Below, one piece after another: positions 45,716 through 56,375 of a stretch of DNA of 64,000 bases. Below the pieces are notes generated by a model. It did not search any database. It was not told where the DNA came from and saw only the letters and a list, made by a program, of their open reading frames with translations. This DNA comes from Fennellomyces sp. T-0311. Lineage: Eukaryota; Mucoromycota; Mucoromycetes; Mucorales; Lichtheimiaceae. Position 1 is the stretch's first letter, and every line of letters starts with the position of its first letter. The translations under genes and the position numbers were made by a program. The stretch spans positions 372,001 through 436,000 of the forward strand of contig JALLLT010000014.1 in the NCBI GenBank assembly GCA_025266875.1, in the 5' to 3' direction.

Positions 45716-46263
45716 ATGTCAACTTTTCGAGTGGACACATTCCGCGAACAGTATGCTTAGTAACCGAATCACGCGACTAGAGAAGGCTTACTTGAAATAA
45801 TCAGCGAAGAGGCATGGTCCAAATTGACGGAAAAAGGCAGCGGCATTTTGGCGTCGATTGATCGCAACAATGTCAGCAAAACAGGACCAGCACTGGGGTT
45901 GTTACTGGACAAACGTAAGAAGTTTTCTTGGTTTCAGAGAAGTACGGATCATGCGTTTGACACTGGTGGTTAGTCAAGGTGGTATTAGAAAAGATGTACG
46001 AGGAGTGTGATAAGGCGGACGGAAGCACGGCGGAAGGGTTACGCAACACTTTGGAAATGTATGACCAAGAATACATGGTCAAGGTAGAGAAAGGAGGGGA
46101 TGTTTCACGAGACGGAAGAAAGGGCTCAATCGAATGGCAGGAATCAATTCAATCGATCGTGGGCACCAGTGGATTCTACACCCAGCAACACCTCGCTGGA
46201 CTGGCGGCACTCTGGGCGGCGGAAGCGTACATCAACAAAGGATTCCAAGCAGTGGGGATGTGA
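45716..46263 (+). CDS. Small helical protein of unknown function
   Basis: Modelled exons 45716-45750, 45781-45914, 45974-46263; 152 residues. I do not recognise it. Exon 2 to exon 3 is well supported by frame and gives a continuous helical sequence (GPALGLLLDKLKVVLEKMYE, then STAEGLRNTLEMYDQEYMVK). The end is rich in aromatic and Ala residues (GFYTQQHLAGLAALWAAEAY), vaguely like the last helices of TENA/heme-oxygenase-type bundles, which is only a guess. The first intron would be just 30 nt, so the true 5' end may differ. It lies 151 bp upstream of the ankyrin gene on the same strand. Confidence 0.5.
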
Positions 46264-46414
46264 TCGGCGACTGTCCGGTAGTGTGTTGCGGGGCTTTTTT
46301 TTCCGCTGGTTACGAAAAAAACGACATCGTGGTTGGGCAAGCAATAAACACTCCCCCCTCCTTACATCCGTTACACCACCCTTTTTCCTTTCTCTTTCCT
46401 GTTTTCCTTTATTC

Positions 46415-49400
46415 ATGGATTTTTTGCTTGCCGTCGCAAAAAATGATATCGACAAGGCCCGCTATTTCTTGCAATCAAACATCGACGTGAACAACCCCGT
46501 CTTGTGGAACGCTCGAGACACCTATTCACCTGTCCTGCCCGCCGATGCCGCCACACGCCCTGATTTCCGTGAACGTCTGCAGCGCGGCCAGGAATACCAC
46601 AGCCGCCCGCTGAACATCGCCGTCCTGGGCGGCAGGGCCGATATGGTGCGGCTGCTGCTGAGTGCCGGCGCAGACATCAACTTGAAGGATGGGCGTGGAA
46701 GGTAATAATCATCGTTCTTGCTCCCCCCAAACATAAAAGAAAGTCCGTGTGTAACATGTATGGAGTCTAGGACAGCGCTTATTTGCGCCATCTACGGCTT
46801 GGATCTCGACGTGGCAGACATCAACACTGCCAACCTGCCGCTCGTCTCTCAAACCCACGAGCACCATCTGGACATCATGAAGAATATTCTCCTGTGCCAT
46901 CCCAACATTGATGTCACCACCCTGAACTCGCCGCAATATGAAATCAAAGGCATTACGCCACTGTGTCTGGCAAGTTACCTGGGAAAGGCCGAAATCATCC
47001 AGCTACTGTTGGAGGACGGGCGGGTGAACGTGGATGGCACCGACAGCAAAAGCGCCACTGCATTGATGTATGCCGGTAAGTGAGGCCATGTTGCTATGAA
47101 CACCCTATGATCCTAATTTTTTGGGGGCGGTATAGCTCGGGATGGCAACCTGCCCATTGTAAAGACTCTCCTTAGCTATAACGCGTCTCCTGATATCACC
47201 GATGCACATGGATGGTCTGCGATCCAATACGCCGGAAGAAGCCCAGAGATTGTCCAGCTCTACGAAGAAGCATTACGTTGCAAGCGACACGAACTCGCGG
47301 TAAGTTGTGGAAAAGTGTGAGGAGATGGTAACGTGGGGGGCTAACTGATTGCACCGTAGCACCTTCATGGCAAGATGCCATTGTGCAAATACCCCATCAA
47401 CTATACAAAGCTATCTACATTAATCTCATCGCTACCTACATACCCGTCGTCCCTCTCGCATGTAGAATTCGACTCGCTAAAAGACATTGACTTGCTGGAT
47501 CAAGCTGCAGCTCCCGTTGTACAAACCATCCGCGCAGCATTCCTGCACGCCGTAAAAACTCATGACCACCATACGTTGCAAACCATACTTTTATGGTCGC
47601 CGCCATTAAGAGATGATCAGCGCGCGCTTTCAGGCCCGCTGCTTGTCAATTACCATGACCCCAAAACCGGCCTCACCCCCTTGCATTATGCCATGCGTAC
47701 CAAACCATTGCCATCCATCGACACAATAATTCTGCTTTATCAGGCAGGTGCCGACATCAACTCACAGACCTTGTTGGGTCGCACAGCGTTACACCATCTG
47801 GCACGTTTCGGCGTGGACAAAGACGGCCGTTCGTGGGGCATCCAAAAGAGCAACAAGGGCGATAATGGCAACAATAATGTATTGCGTAGCCGTCAACGCG
47901 GCAATAGCATCAACAGACCCTCCCGTATGAACTCCCTCTCTTCGTTATCTTCTCAGCCCAACATGCAACCTTCATCCCCACCCGCGACGGACGATGGCAA
48001 CCGATTTTCGATCCAGAGCGCAGGCTCAGCCTCTTCATCGACCAGCGACCCGCCCAACGACCCAATCACAAAGCATATCATGGCTGCTCCTACGGTGCCT
48101 CAGCATCTGGCCATGTGTGCCTCGCTTTTGATCCGCCTTGGAGCACTCGTCAATATTGCCGATCCCAACGGAAACACTCCGCTTCATTTCGCTGCCGAAT
48201 TCGGCGGTGTTCCCGAAGTGCTCGAAGTGCTGATTATGGAAGGCGCAGACTTGTCATTCAAAAACATGAAGGGATTGACGCCCATTGATATGTGTCGAAA
48301 CGATGAAGTGCGTAGTCGAATGTTAGGTAAAAGAAAAACAAGAGTTGGAACCGGTTATCAAGAAGAACCGTTGCTCAACTCCATTATTTAGCATTGGAGA
48401 ATGATCGAAGCAAGTCGCTGAAAACAAAGTCATCCACATCCTATCTCAGCAGCAACATCAAGCCTTTCGAAACTACAAGCGATTATCGTGGATCCCTTTC
48501 TCGTTCTGTTTCTCGATCAACACTTCAATCATCGGTAACGACGTCGGGTCAAGCAGCACAAGCACGTGACAAATCCAACAAATGGCGTGGCAAACGTCGC
48601 GGATCATCACCTGATCGATCCGACGACGATGAAGAAGACATTGATGCCGATTTTGAAAGGATCCTGCGAGCGTTCTTTGACTACCAAACAACGTTCACCG
48701 ACAGTATCGAATCTGCTCTTGCTCGCATCACCGACAGCATTCTCAACAATACCCAGATGTCTCAAGAAGAGTATGTCGATTCAACAAAACACGTGCAAAC
48801 TACAATTGCACGATTACGATACGAACTCCAAGAAGCCCATCAGATGTTTGATGACACCGACCAACGTGCTGAGCGCGTGATGCTTCATTATCGCGAGGAA
48901 TTGGAACAGGTTGAACAAATCCATCAAGCGGATTGGGATATGTCAGAAATCCAGTGCGATAAGGTCGAGAAACTGTTTGACGTCTTTGAACGTATCGATG
49001 GTCGATTCTGTCAACTTGAGCTGGACCAGGACGAATTGATCGTGCAAGTAGAACAGATCCGGAAAGTGGCTGCAGCTCGACAGACCAGTCGAACGGAAAG
49101 TTGCGAATCCTCGGAAGAGTTTACCGACAGCATCATGAACGTCACTCAATCGTTGATTATCCTGGATACCTTGTCCGTGGACCCGGTACTGTATTCGCGA
49201 GAGGATATCAATCGCTTATGCCGCGATATCGGACATATGGTGGACACTGTGCTAAAGGAAACCGAGAAATACAAGGCTGACAAGTACGCAGAGGCTCGGG
49301 AAACAATTCAAACAAAGTGGAAAGTCGTGCGCAACGTGCTGAACCGAACGGCATCCGAGGATGATCTCGAAAAACAAATCGATTTGATGCCCGCGCCGCC

Positions 49401-51004
49401 GTCATCCAAATCGTCGACCCATTGGCAAGGACAACTGGTTGCCTCGCGACTGTATCCAGGGCGACGAAAATCCCAAACGAAAATGACCACATTGAACGAG
49501 CTTGAGCTTTCGTACGAGATTTTGCAGTCCAATTTGCATGAAATTCAAAAAGATCTCGATAACCTCAACCAGCAAGTTGCCCAAGTCTTGACAAGCAAAC
49601 GAAAAATGTACGACACATGTCTCAAGCTCGAGAGTGAATTGGCATCGCCCAAGGAGCGAACGGAAGAAGCGATTCGTGCCGAATTGAACAAAGTTCTCAG
49701 TTATACCCAAACCTTGTTCGATAAGCAAACAAGTCTGGAATCCGATCGAACACAGTTGCGATTCGAGTTGAATAGTGTGGAGAAACGTTTGGAGAAGGTT
49801 CAAGAGTCCCTGAGACTGGTGCGCCCACCATTACTGTTGCAAGGTCTACTGGAGCGGTTGGAGACGGATATGGGACCTGTTGTTCGGATTGAAAAGGATT
49901 GGAAGGAAGACACGAATTTTGTCAACGAAGTGTATGAATCTGAGGACGATTCAGACGATACGAGCAGCTCAGCAAGTACAGATTATATACCTAAATGGCT
50001 CGACGAGCGGTTCACCAGCAAACTTTCGCTTCAATGTCTTATTGCACGACTTGATGCCAGTTTGTACTGTCTCAAGGTGCTTGCAAAGAACCATATCGGT
50101 CGTTCACGCCAATTGTTGTTGGAAGTTCAAGCGGCATTGAACCAAGCAAATGTTGATTTAGAAGAGACGCGTACCCGAATGAACATTTTGTACGACGATG
50201 CGGCTGAAGTGGCTCATCAAGTGTTTACTCTCAAAACCGAATTGGAAACGATTGTCAAGCATCGCAAAGAAGAAATTGTCAAAGTATGGGAAGTCGTTGA
50301 AGAAGTATCTGAAGGTATCGATATCGTCGAAACCAACGAAGTACCGCCACCTTTGGAAAGCGATGACAAGAAGGATCGTGCCGAAGAGGAACAAGACCGT
50401 CACCAATGGATCATTCATGAATTGGAACAGCTGCAGACCGTCCACGAGAATCTGCAGGATGAGATTGAAGATCTGCAGCGCGAGCAGGATTTAATTGGTC
50501 AGAATTTGCGGCGGTTAGCAACAGCACTGATTGAACCTCAAGTGGATCGATTGGTCGGTCAAGATGATGCTTCATTATTGACCGTCAGTGACCGTTTGAC
50601 GGAATTAATGGAACGCGTGCGACATCGTGAGTGTGGCATTATGTCCACTGATTCACCAAGGTAAAGAAAAAAATTAACAGTAGTGTCGATATGAAACTCA
50701 TGTTCTCATTTATAGTGCGACAAGTGACGGTCAAGCACGACGTACATCAAACGCAAGCAAACGCATTTCAGTTGCAACACAAAACAGCTTACGGTCGTCG
50801 ATTACATTGCCGCGACCTCCTGTGGATAAAGCAAAGCAACGTGTTTCTGGTACAGCTGCACGCGCCGACAAACGCCGCATGTCGGTAATATCCACATCCA
50901 GCTTTACATCTCTTTCTTCATACCAGCAGGATCGTATGCTGGCAAGAGCATCTACATTAAGCAGTGCATTTAGTCGATCACAACATTCGCTTGTACATCG
51001 TTAA
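46415..51004 (+). CDS. Large ankyrin-repeat plus coiled-coil protein
   Basis: Exons 46415-46701, 46771-47075, 47136-47299, 47360-48326, 48392-50660, 50716-51004; 1,426 residues. Residues 1-270 and about 380-630 carry ankyrin repeats: NIAVLGGRADMVRLLLSAGA, ASYLGKAEIIQLLLEDGR, ALHHLARFGVDK, and NTPLHFAAEFGGVPEVLEVL. A Ser/Asn-rich low-complexity insert (about 47855-48075) splits the array. Residues about 690-1310 are predicted coiled coil, starting after an acidic patch (DDDEEDIDADFE) and broken by DDSDDTSSSAS. The C-terminus is Ser-rich. Such proteins are scaffolds; no catalytic motif is seen and I know no close named family. The start is the first ATG and begins the first helical repeat. All exon phases agree. 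Confidence 0.85.
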
Positions 51005-52266
51005 TATAATGATTTTTTATTCATTCGTTTTGTTCCGTTTGGTTATGGTTGGCAGGGTTTTGATGGTACTATTGATAAAAGGCGATACACCATATCGGAA
51101 GCTACCCTTTCAATAAATTGTCGAGACACGAGTGTGATGAAAGTATACCATCTAGTTTATTCCTTCTTCGGCAGTCTGATGAACCGTGCGGCTACATTCT
51201 GGCTAGCGAGGATTGGGAATCAACGTAGTGCTGCATCTATATAGTGGCTCCTAAACAGCTTTTGCTGACCGGACATACTGCATACACGCACACACATACA
51301 TACATGTACAAGAATCGGTATAGGCTGGCGCAAGATTTAGATGAAAGGGAAATATTAAATAAGTTGATGCAAGGATTTCATGGAAGGACGGAAATAACAT
51401 GTGTTGACTTGTGATCAGTACAGTAAGAATAGCGATTGTCTGTCCAAAAGATGTAATAAACAGCGTCTGTCTAGTATCGAGTATCATAAACAACACGGTT
51501 TCCTCGTTGAAAAGTTGTATAGTGTATACCTCCTCTGTGCTTCCTTAACAATAACACGCTGTCATGGTAGTTAGAATCATATCCCTTTGAGATTTGGTTA
51601 AGCGGTGTAACCACCTGTTACTTATGGCGATAATGGGCGGTAACCGATTCTCTCTAATTACTTAAGGGGTTGCACAGATTATGCCTTACCAAAAAAAAGT
51701 TACCTATATCGATATGGATTCTGTGATTTGATAATGATATAACATAGGTAACTCAACATTATACCCCCAAAACCTCAAAGTGCAAAAATGGATGCCGCAG
51801 AGACAGCTGAGTCGGATATTGGTACAGCATTGCAGAGTGAGCAGCTAACAAATATCAGCGTACTTTCTCTCTTTCTCTTTATCGTTCAAGTAGGTTCTGG
51901 AACACACCAAGTCGAGGTGAAGTAGTTAGATCTGCTTGGATGAAAGCGTGCGGGGCCTACTCGTATTAACAGTCTTGCCGGCTTTACAAATAACCGATAA
52001 TCGAATATTTCCAAATTTGGACGTCACTTTCAACTGTTCGAGTGGTACAATGATAACGCAGAGCATCGAATTGCACTGATGACATTAAACGCAAAGTAGT
52101 AAACAGGTTCTCGCGCTCCTGCTGAAATTGCTAATTATCCTTATCAAAGTCATATCTGCGTGTTTTTACAGTCTGGCGCCTCTGCCGCCGTGTCAACCAT
52201 CATAAGAAACTCGGTTGGATCTCCATCCGTGCAGCACATGGTCGACAACATACCTCTGGTAAAATG
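51005..52266. other. Intergenic region with an inverted repeat and a 45-codon ORF
   Basis: 1.26 kb between the ankyrin and P450 genes. A 10-bp inverted repeat is listed separately. An ATG ORF of 45 codons (51788-51925) begins MDAAETAESDIGTALQ; a GT-AG intron could be drawn in it, but no extension gives a recognisable protein. I leave it unannotated as a gene. Confidence 0.5.
51698..51753. repeat. 10-bp perfect inverted repeat
   Basis: agttacctat (51698-51707) and ataggtaact (51744-51753) are exact inverted copies separated by 36 bases. The element lies about 585 bp upstream of the P450 start and 35 bp before the small ORF. It could be a paired operator or a foldback. Confidence 0.55.
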
Positions 52267-52274
52267 TATAAATA
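52267..52274 (+). promoter_or_regulatory. TATA box of the P450 gene
   Basis: TATAAATA lies 64 bp before the ATG at 52338 and is followed by a pyrimidine-rich stretch (ctatctttttcag). Confidence 0.65.
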
Positions 52275-52337
52275 ACGCTATCTTTTTCAGCAATTTCAAC
52301 CCTCCACTGGTACTTTTCTACAATTATCGCCTCTGAC

Positions 52338-54402
52338 ATGAATTATACTACGATACAGTCCGTGGTTCCTACAGAGCCATTGCGTTCAGTGGGCCGACAC
52401 AAGGTGCCCATTGGCATTGCTGGTGCCGTTGTATGTATTTACACTGTTTACTGCGCAATTACCCGGTCGCCATACACTCTTCGCCATATCGAGCAAGCAA
52501 GCTCGTCTCGCTACTTGTGGAGTTTTTTCAAGAAACGGCCACTACACGAAATCGTCACCCAAATTACACTCCCTGCTGCCTTCAAGTCAGAACACGGCTT
52601 ATACACAGTATGTTATTATAGATTTAGCCGTTCCCACAACACTAAAAAGAGTCATTTTAGTTACTTGACTGGGCTGGATGGACAGTACGAGTGACTCGAC
52701 CTGACACAGTTAAAAAACTTCTATTCAAAACAGGCAAGTGGTTGTTGTTTGGCTCCAAAAACTCGATGTCCAACAGACCAAAACTAGACATATTCCCAAA
52801 GGCAAGTGATTTTGGGGAAAGCCATCAGGAGACACTAGTTGGTCGATTTGCGTTTGGCCCGAATATACTGTTTTCGAATGGAAACCGTTGGAAGATGCAA
52901 CGGATGGTAAATTGTTGCTATGCTATAATATGTGACAGCATAAACTCAATTGCGTGTCCTGATTTTAGATTGCTAATCCTGCCTTCCATCGTTCTATGCC
53001 TGTGGATCTCTTTGGTCAATTGACACAGCAGTTGTTTCGTCAAATGGATACCATATTGGATTCTCCGATCGACTTTCAAAAGATGGTAGGACGCTGGACT
53101 TTGGACGTTATTGGACTCGCAGGCTTTGGTATATACTTACCAACATGTGTGAGCACAATCTGATTACCTTTAATGACATATTTAGATTTCAATTTCCATG
53201 CCATCATCGAGCCTGACAATGAATGGGTAGAGCGATACAACAGAATTGTCAGCGGTATGGAAGACACCAAGTTTTTACTGTCCCCGTCTCTTGAAAAGTA
53301 CTTTTTGTCGTTCTTCCCAGAACGGAAAAAGAGACACGAGGAGCTGACGGTGTTCCTGGACATGATGCAGCAGATCGTTACAAAGAAACGCGAAAGTCTA
53401 CAGACCGTAGAGAGTTTGAACGTCAAGCAAAGTGAGAAGGATTTGCTTACTCTGATGCTTGAAGCTAGTGAGGAAGGAAACGGAATGATGACTGATGAAG
53501 AATTAAAGGTATACCGGATAAGTCACTTTTTTTTTACAATGATATCCTGACATTTTTTGCCACGTATGTAGAGCAACCTTTGTATCTTCTTCACCGCCGG
53601 GCATGAAACTACCACTAATGCATTGTCGTATGCGGCCTACTATCTTGCCACCAATCCGGTATATACTAGACTCTCATATGCAACGAACAATCGTTTGTCA
53701 AAACCTGACCTCATTGACTTTGTCCTATAGGATATTCAACGGAAGGCACGTGAAGAAGTCATCAGAGTCCTAGGCAATGAACCCATCGATATCCTACCCA
53801 CGGTAGAGCAGCTGCGTGAAATGCCCTACATAGGCATGGTGATTAAAGAGGTCACTTATATCGAAGCGCCAGAAAAATATGTTTTAAACCAATTTTACAT
53901 TTTATTAGACATTGCGCATAAACCCCCCTATTGCAACGATTGTTGGGCGTCGTGCAGCTGAAGATACGGATCTTTCAGGTGTATTCATTCCTAAAGGAAC
54001 TCGAGTCACTTGTTGCATATACGAATTACAACACAATCCCACCATTTGGAAAGACCCCGAGACATTTGATCCTGAACGATTTGCTCCAGGTGGAGAAGCT
54101 GAGGAAGCGGCGAAAACTGGCCTGGCATGGATTCCGTTCAGTAGTGGAGCTCGTCAATGTATCGGTATGAACTTTAGTTTGGCTGAACAAAGGGTATTGC
54201 TACCTATGTTGTGTGAGTATTTCGGCAATAGCCACAACAAAAATGGATTGCGATCTAGTGACTAATGGTACTTTAATTACTAGTGAGGAAGTACGAACTG
54301 GCGCTTCCTGAAGATTCTATCCACAAGGAGAAGCTGCAAACTGATGGTCAACTTGTCATGCTTCCTTACGACATGAAGATTTCCTTTAAGAAGTTGTATT
54401 AG
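52338..54402 (+). CDS. Cytochrome P450 monooxygenase
   Basis: Exons 52338-52607, 52661-52906, 52969-53128, 53186-53508, 53572-53658, 53731-53850, 53909-54212, 54284-54402; 542 residues. Microsomal heme monooxygenase. An N-terminal membrane anchor (IGIAGAVVCIYTVYCAI) is followed by a basic stretch. The I-helix has AGHETT (342-347), the K-helix ExxR is E402-R405 in ETLR, FDPERF is at 455-460, and the heme loop FSSGARQCIG has Cys486 as the iron ligand. All signature residues are intact, so an active enzyme is expected. It resembles the fungal group with FGPNILFSNGNRWKMQR in the B'-C region. The family and substrate cannot be assigned by eye. A secreted small protein gene lies 576 bp downstream on the same strand. 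Confidence 0.94.
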
Positions 54403-54849
54403 TGTCGAAGAGCTGCTTTCGCTCCATTTGATCTTTCTGGTGTGTTGTTAACACACATAAAATTGCTGCAGCCGGAAATCCACGTGTGCATAGGGGCGAA
54501 ATGACATCGTCGAGCCGCAGAAGTAAAAGCATTTATCAGCACTGTCATAGCTCATCAAAGTAAACTACACAACTTTTATGATGCTGTATTATCGAAACCA
54601 TGGTATATGGTATCGATCCTTAAAAAAATACAAGTATGAACGCTGCGTGCAGTTTTCTTTTCTTGGATTGAAGTATTCAGCGGTCAACTTTCTCAAGAAG
54701 CAATAGCGTAAAGATATATGTGCGTGCTAGCTTCTAAAGGAACGACAAGTACATCCCTTAATTACTATCCTCGACCGATTATGCATTATAATTGGATCAA
54801 GGCAGAAGCAATATCTTTGCAATACCAAAACTCAGTTGATGGGAGCACT
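54403..54849. other. Spacer between the P450 and knottin-like genes
   Basis: It holds the P450 3' end and the upstream promoter of the small secreted protein gene. A 69-codon ORF across 54718-54927 overlaps the TATA box and the leader intron of that gene and is not a credible gene. Confidence 0.55.
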
Positions 54850-54857
54850 TATATAAA
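54850..54857 (+). promoter_or_regulatory. TATA box of the knottin-like gene
   Basis: TATATAAA, followed by GGGAGCGG, lies 129 bp before the ATG. With a 46-nt leader intron removed, the leader is about 50-60 nt, which fits transcription starting near 54880. Confidence 0.65.
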
Positions 54858-54916
54858 GGGAGCGGTTGAACAGAAAGGTTCATGCCATAGACTTTCACCA
54901 ACGTTTGTACTTTTAC

Positions 54917-54962
54917 GTAAGTATTGAGTTTTTTCTTAACGGATATGTTGTAACTCATGCAG
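54917..54962 (+). other. Probable intron in the 5' leader of the knottin-like gene
   Basis: GTAAGT at 54917 and TGCAG ending at 54962 frame a 46-nt AT-rich sequence with a CTTAAC branch-like motif. Size and sites match the coding introns in this window. A two-codon uORF (ATG CCA TAG, 54882-54890) precedes it. Confidence 0.6.
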
Positions 54963-54978
54963 GTTTGATTTATAAAGT

Positions 54979-55173
54979 ATGGTTCAAGTTTCCTTCAAAC
55001 TACTCTGCGTACTCTCTGCTCTCCTGATTGCCACAGTCGATGCTCTCCCAAAAGCCTCTTCAGGAAAGAAATGTATAGACGGAGGCAACGAGTGTAAATC
55101 GAACAGCGATTGCTGCGAAAAGTTGAAATGCATAGAGCTTGGACTAAAGCAATCATACTGCTTACCGCCATAA
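54979..55173 (+). CDS. Small secreted cysteine-rich protein with knottin-like spacing
   Basis: Single coding exon, 64 residues. Residues 1-22 are a signal peptide (FKLLCVLSALLIATVDA core). The mature part of about 40 residues has six cysteines spaced C-x6-C-x5-C-C-x4-C-x9-C, the pattern of an inhibitor cystine knot. Knottins include protease inhibitors, defence peptides, effectors and venom peptides; nothing in the sequence selects among these. The start is the first ATG after the leader intron, immediately before the hydrophobic core. It sits behind a strong TATA box and downstream of a P450 gene in the same direction. Confidence 0.78.
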   Translation: MVQVSFKLLCVLSALLIATVDALPKASSGKKCIDGGNECKSNSDCCEKLKCIELGLKQSYCLPP

Positions 55174-56375
55174 AGATGCTTTCGTTTCTTCTCCCGAGAC
55201 CCTCACCAAACTTTCATCGTGTAATAAAAAGTTTTTGCTAGCTTCCTGTCATGTCTTTCCAATAAACAAGTCTTCTGGGTAAAAATAGAACAAAATTCAA
55301 AAATTGATTGTTTTAGGTTACAGCTGGCATTAAAGAACCTAATATCGCTTCAAGCTCGCGTTCTCTCCGGTGATATATTACCGGTTTATTAGCATGGTTT
55401 CAAGGTTGAACTTGCGCTAGGATGAGTGTGGGAACACATGGACGATTTATATCGGCGATTTCCAGGAGTTCGGGTCCATTGTCGTTATTGTCGTCAAGGC
55501 ATACGCGTGCATTACGTTATATGGTGCAAGGAAACATCAATCCGACGAAACAATATGTTCGGTGTTTGTTTGTATAAAGGAATGACCGCTTGTGTAACAT
55601 GTCCCTGAGCAAGTGACAAGCTTTGATATGCTTGGGCCACCGTTCGTGCAATGCTTGTTGACATGGTGACAAGTGCGGACAGACAGGAATGTGACCTGTT
55701 GTGGCATCAGTTTGTGTTTGGCACGATCAGCCCGGGTTACCCACGGTTCATCGGCCCATGAATCGCAAGTGCTGAGACTCATGGCGGCGAAAGGGTATGG
55801 TGGCAGAAGGGCTCTCGCATGTCGGTACAGAACAGATGGGTTTAACGAGTCGGATTGGCATCCCGCGATCGATTCCCTTGTGCTTTCGGTCAGCCAATCA
55901 CACTGGCTACATATTCTAGCTAGCGGGGCCTTGTTTTCCACATTTCGCAAGCTGCTCTTTCTTTTTTTATTCAACGTTTTATAATTCTTCGAACTGCAAT
56001 CACCTGTTGACTCTACGACGAAACTGCATGTACCATTGACGTGTTGCCGATTCGGCTTCTGTCATTCTCGCCTTTGCACCTCCACCATTCCACCCAATTA
56101 AAGGCATTTGGTGCTGCTTGAACAACATAGCTTTCCATCTTGCCCTTTAATTTTTTTCTTTGTACAGTTTGTCCTTGTTCTCTTTTTTTTTCTTTGTCTT
56201 GAGCGTTCCACATTGCGACAGGAATAACCAGCAGCGCCTTGTCTCTCTCTGTCTTTCTCTCCCTCTCTCTCTCTGTCTCTGTCTGTCTTCCTTCCGCTCA
56301 CTCCTCCCAGGGTTCGTGCCTGGTATCTCAGCCATTTAGTTATATATATATCATTCCCACATAACCCAACGTCGT
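55174..56375. other. Intergenic region, no recognised gene
   Basis: The ORFs (for example 55537-55974 minus, 145 codons) have no domain, no splice context and irregular composition. The last 150 bases contain a CT-rich tract and a TATATATATAT run (56341-56351) just before the next start codon. Confidence 0.5.
56241..56294. repeat. CT-rich microsatellite
   Basis: About 54 bp of imperfect (CT)n/(TCTG)n lies in the promoter or leader of the Ser-rich protein gene, 80-135 bp before its ATG. Pyrimidine tracts are common fungal core-promoter elements. Confidence 0.7.

Noticed and set aside
55537..55974. 145-codon open frame on the minus strand
   Set aside because: No domain, no splice structure and irregular composition, in a promoter-like spacer.
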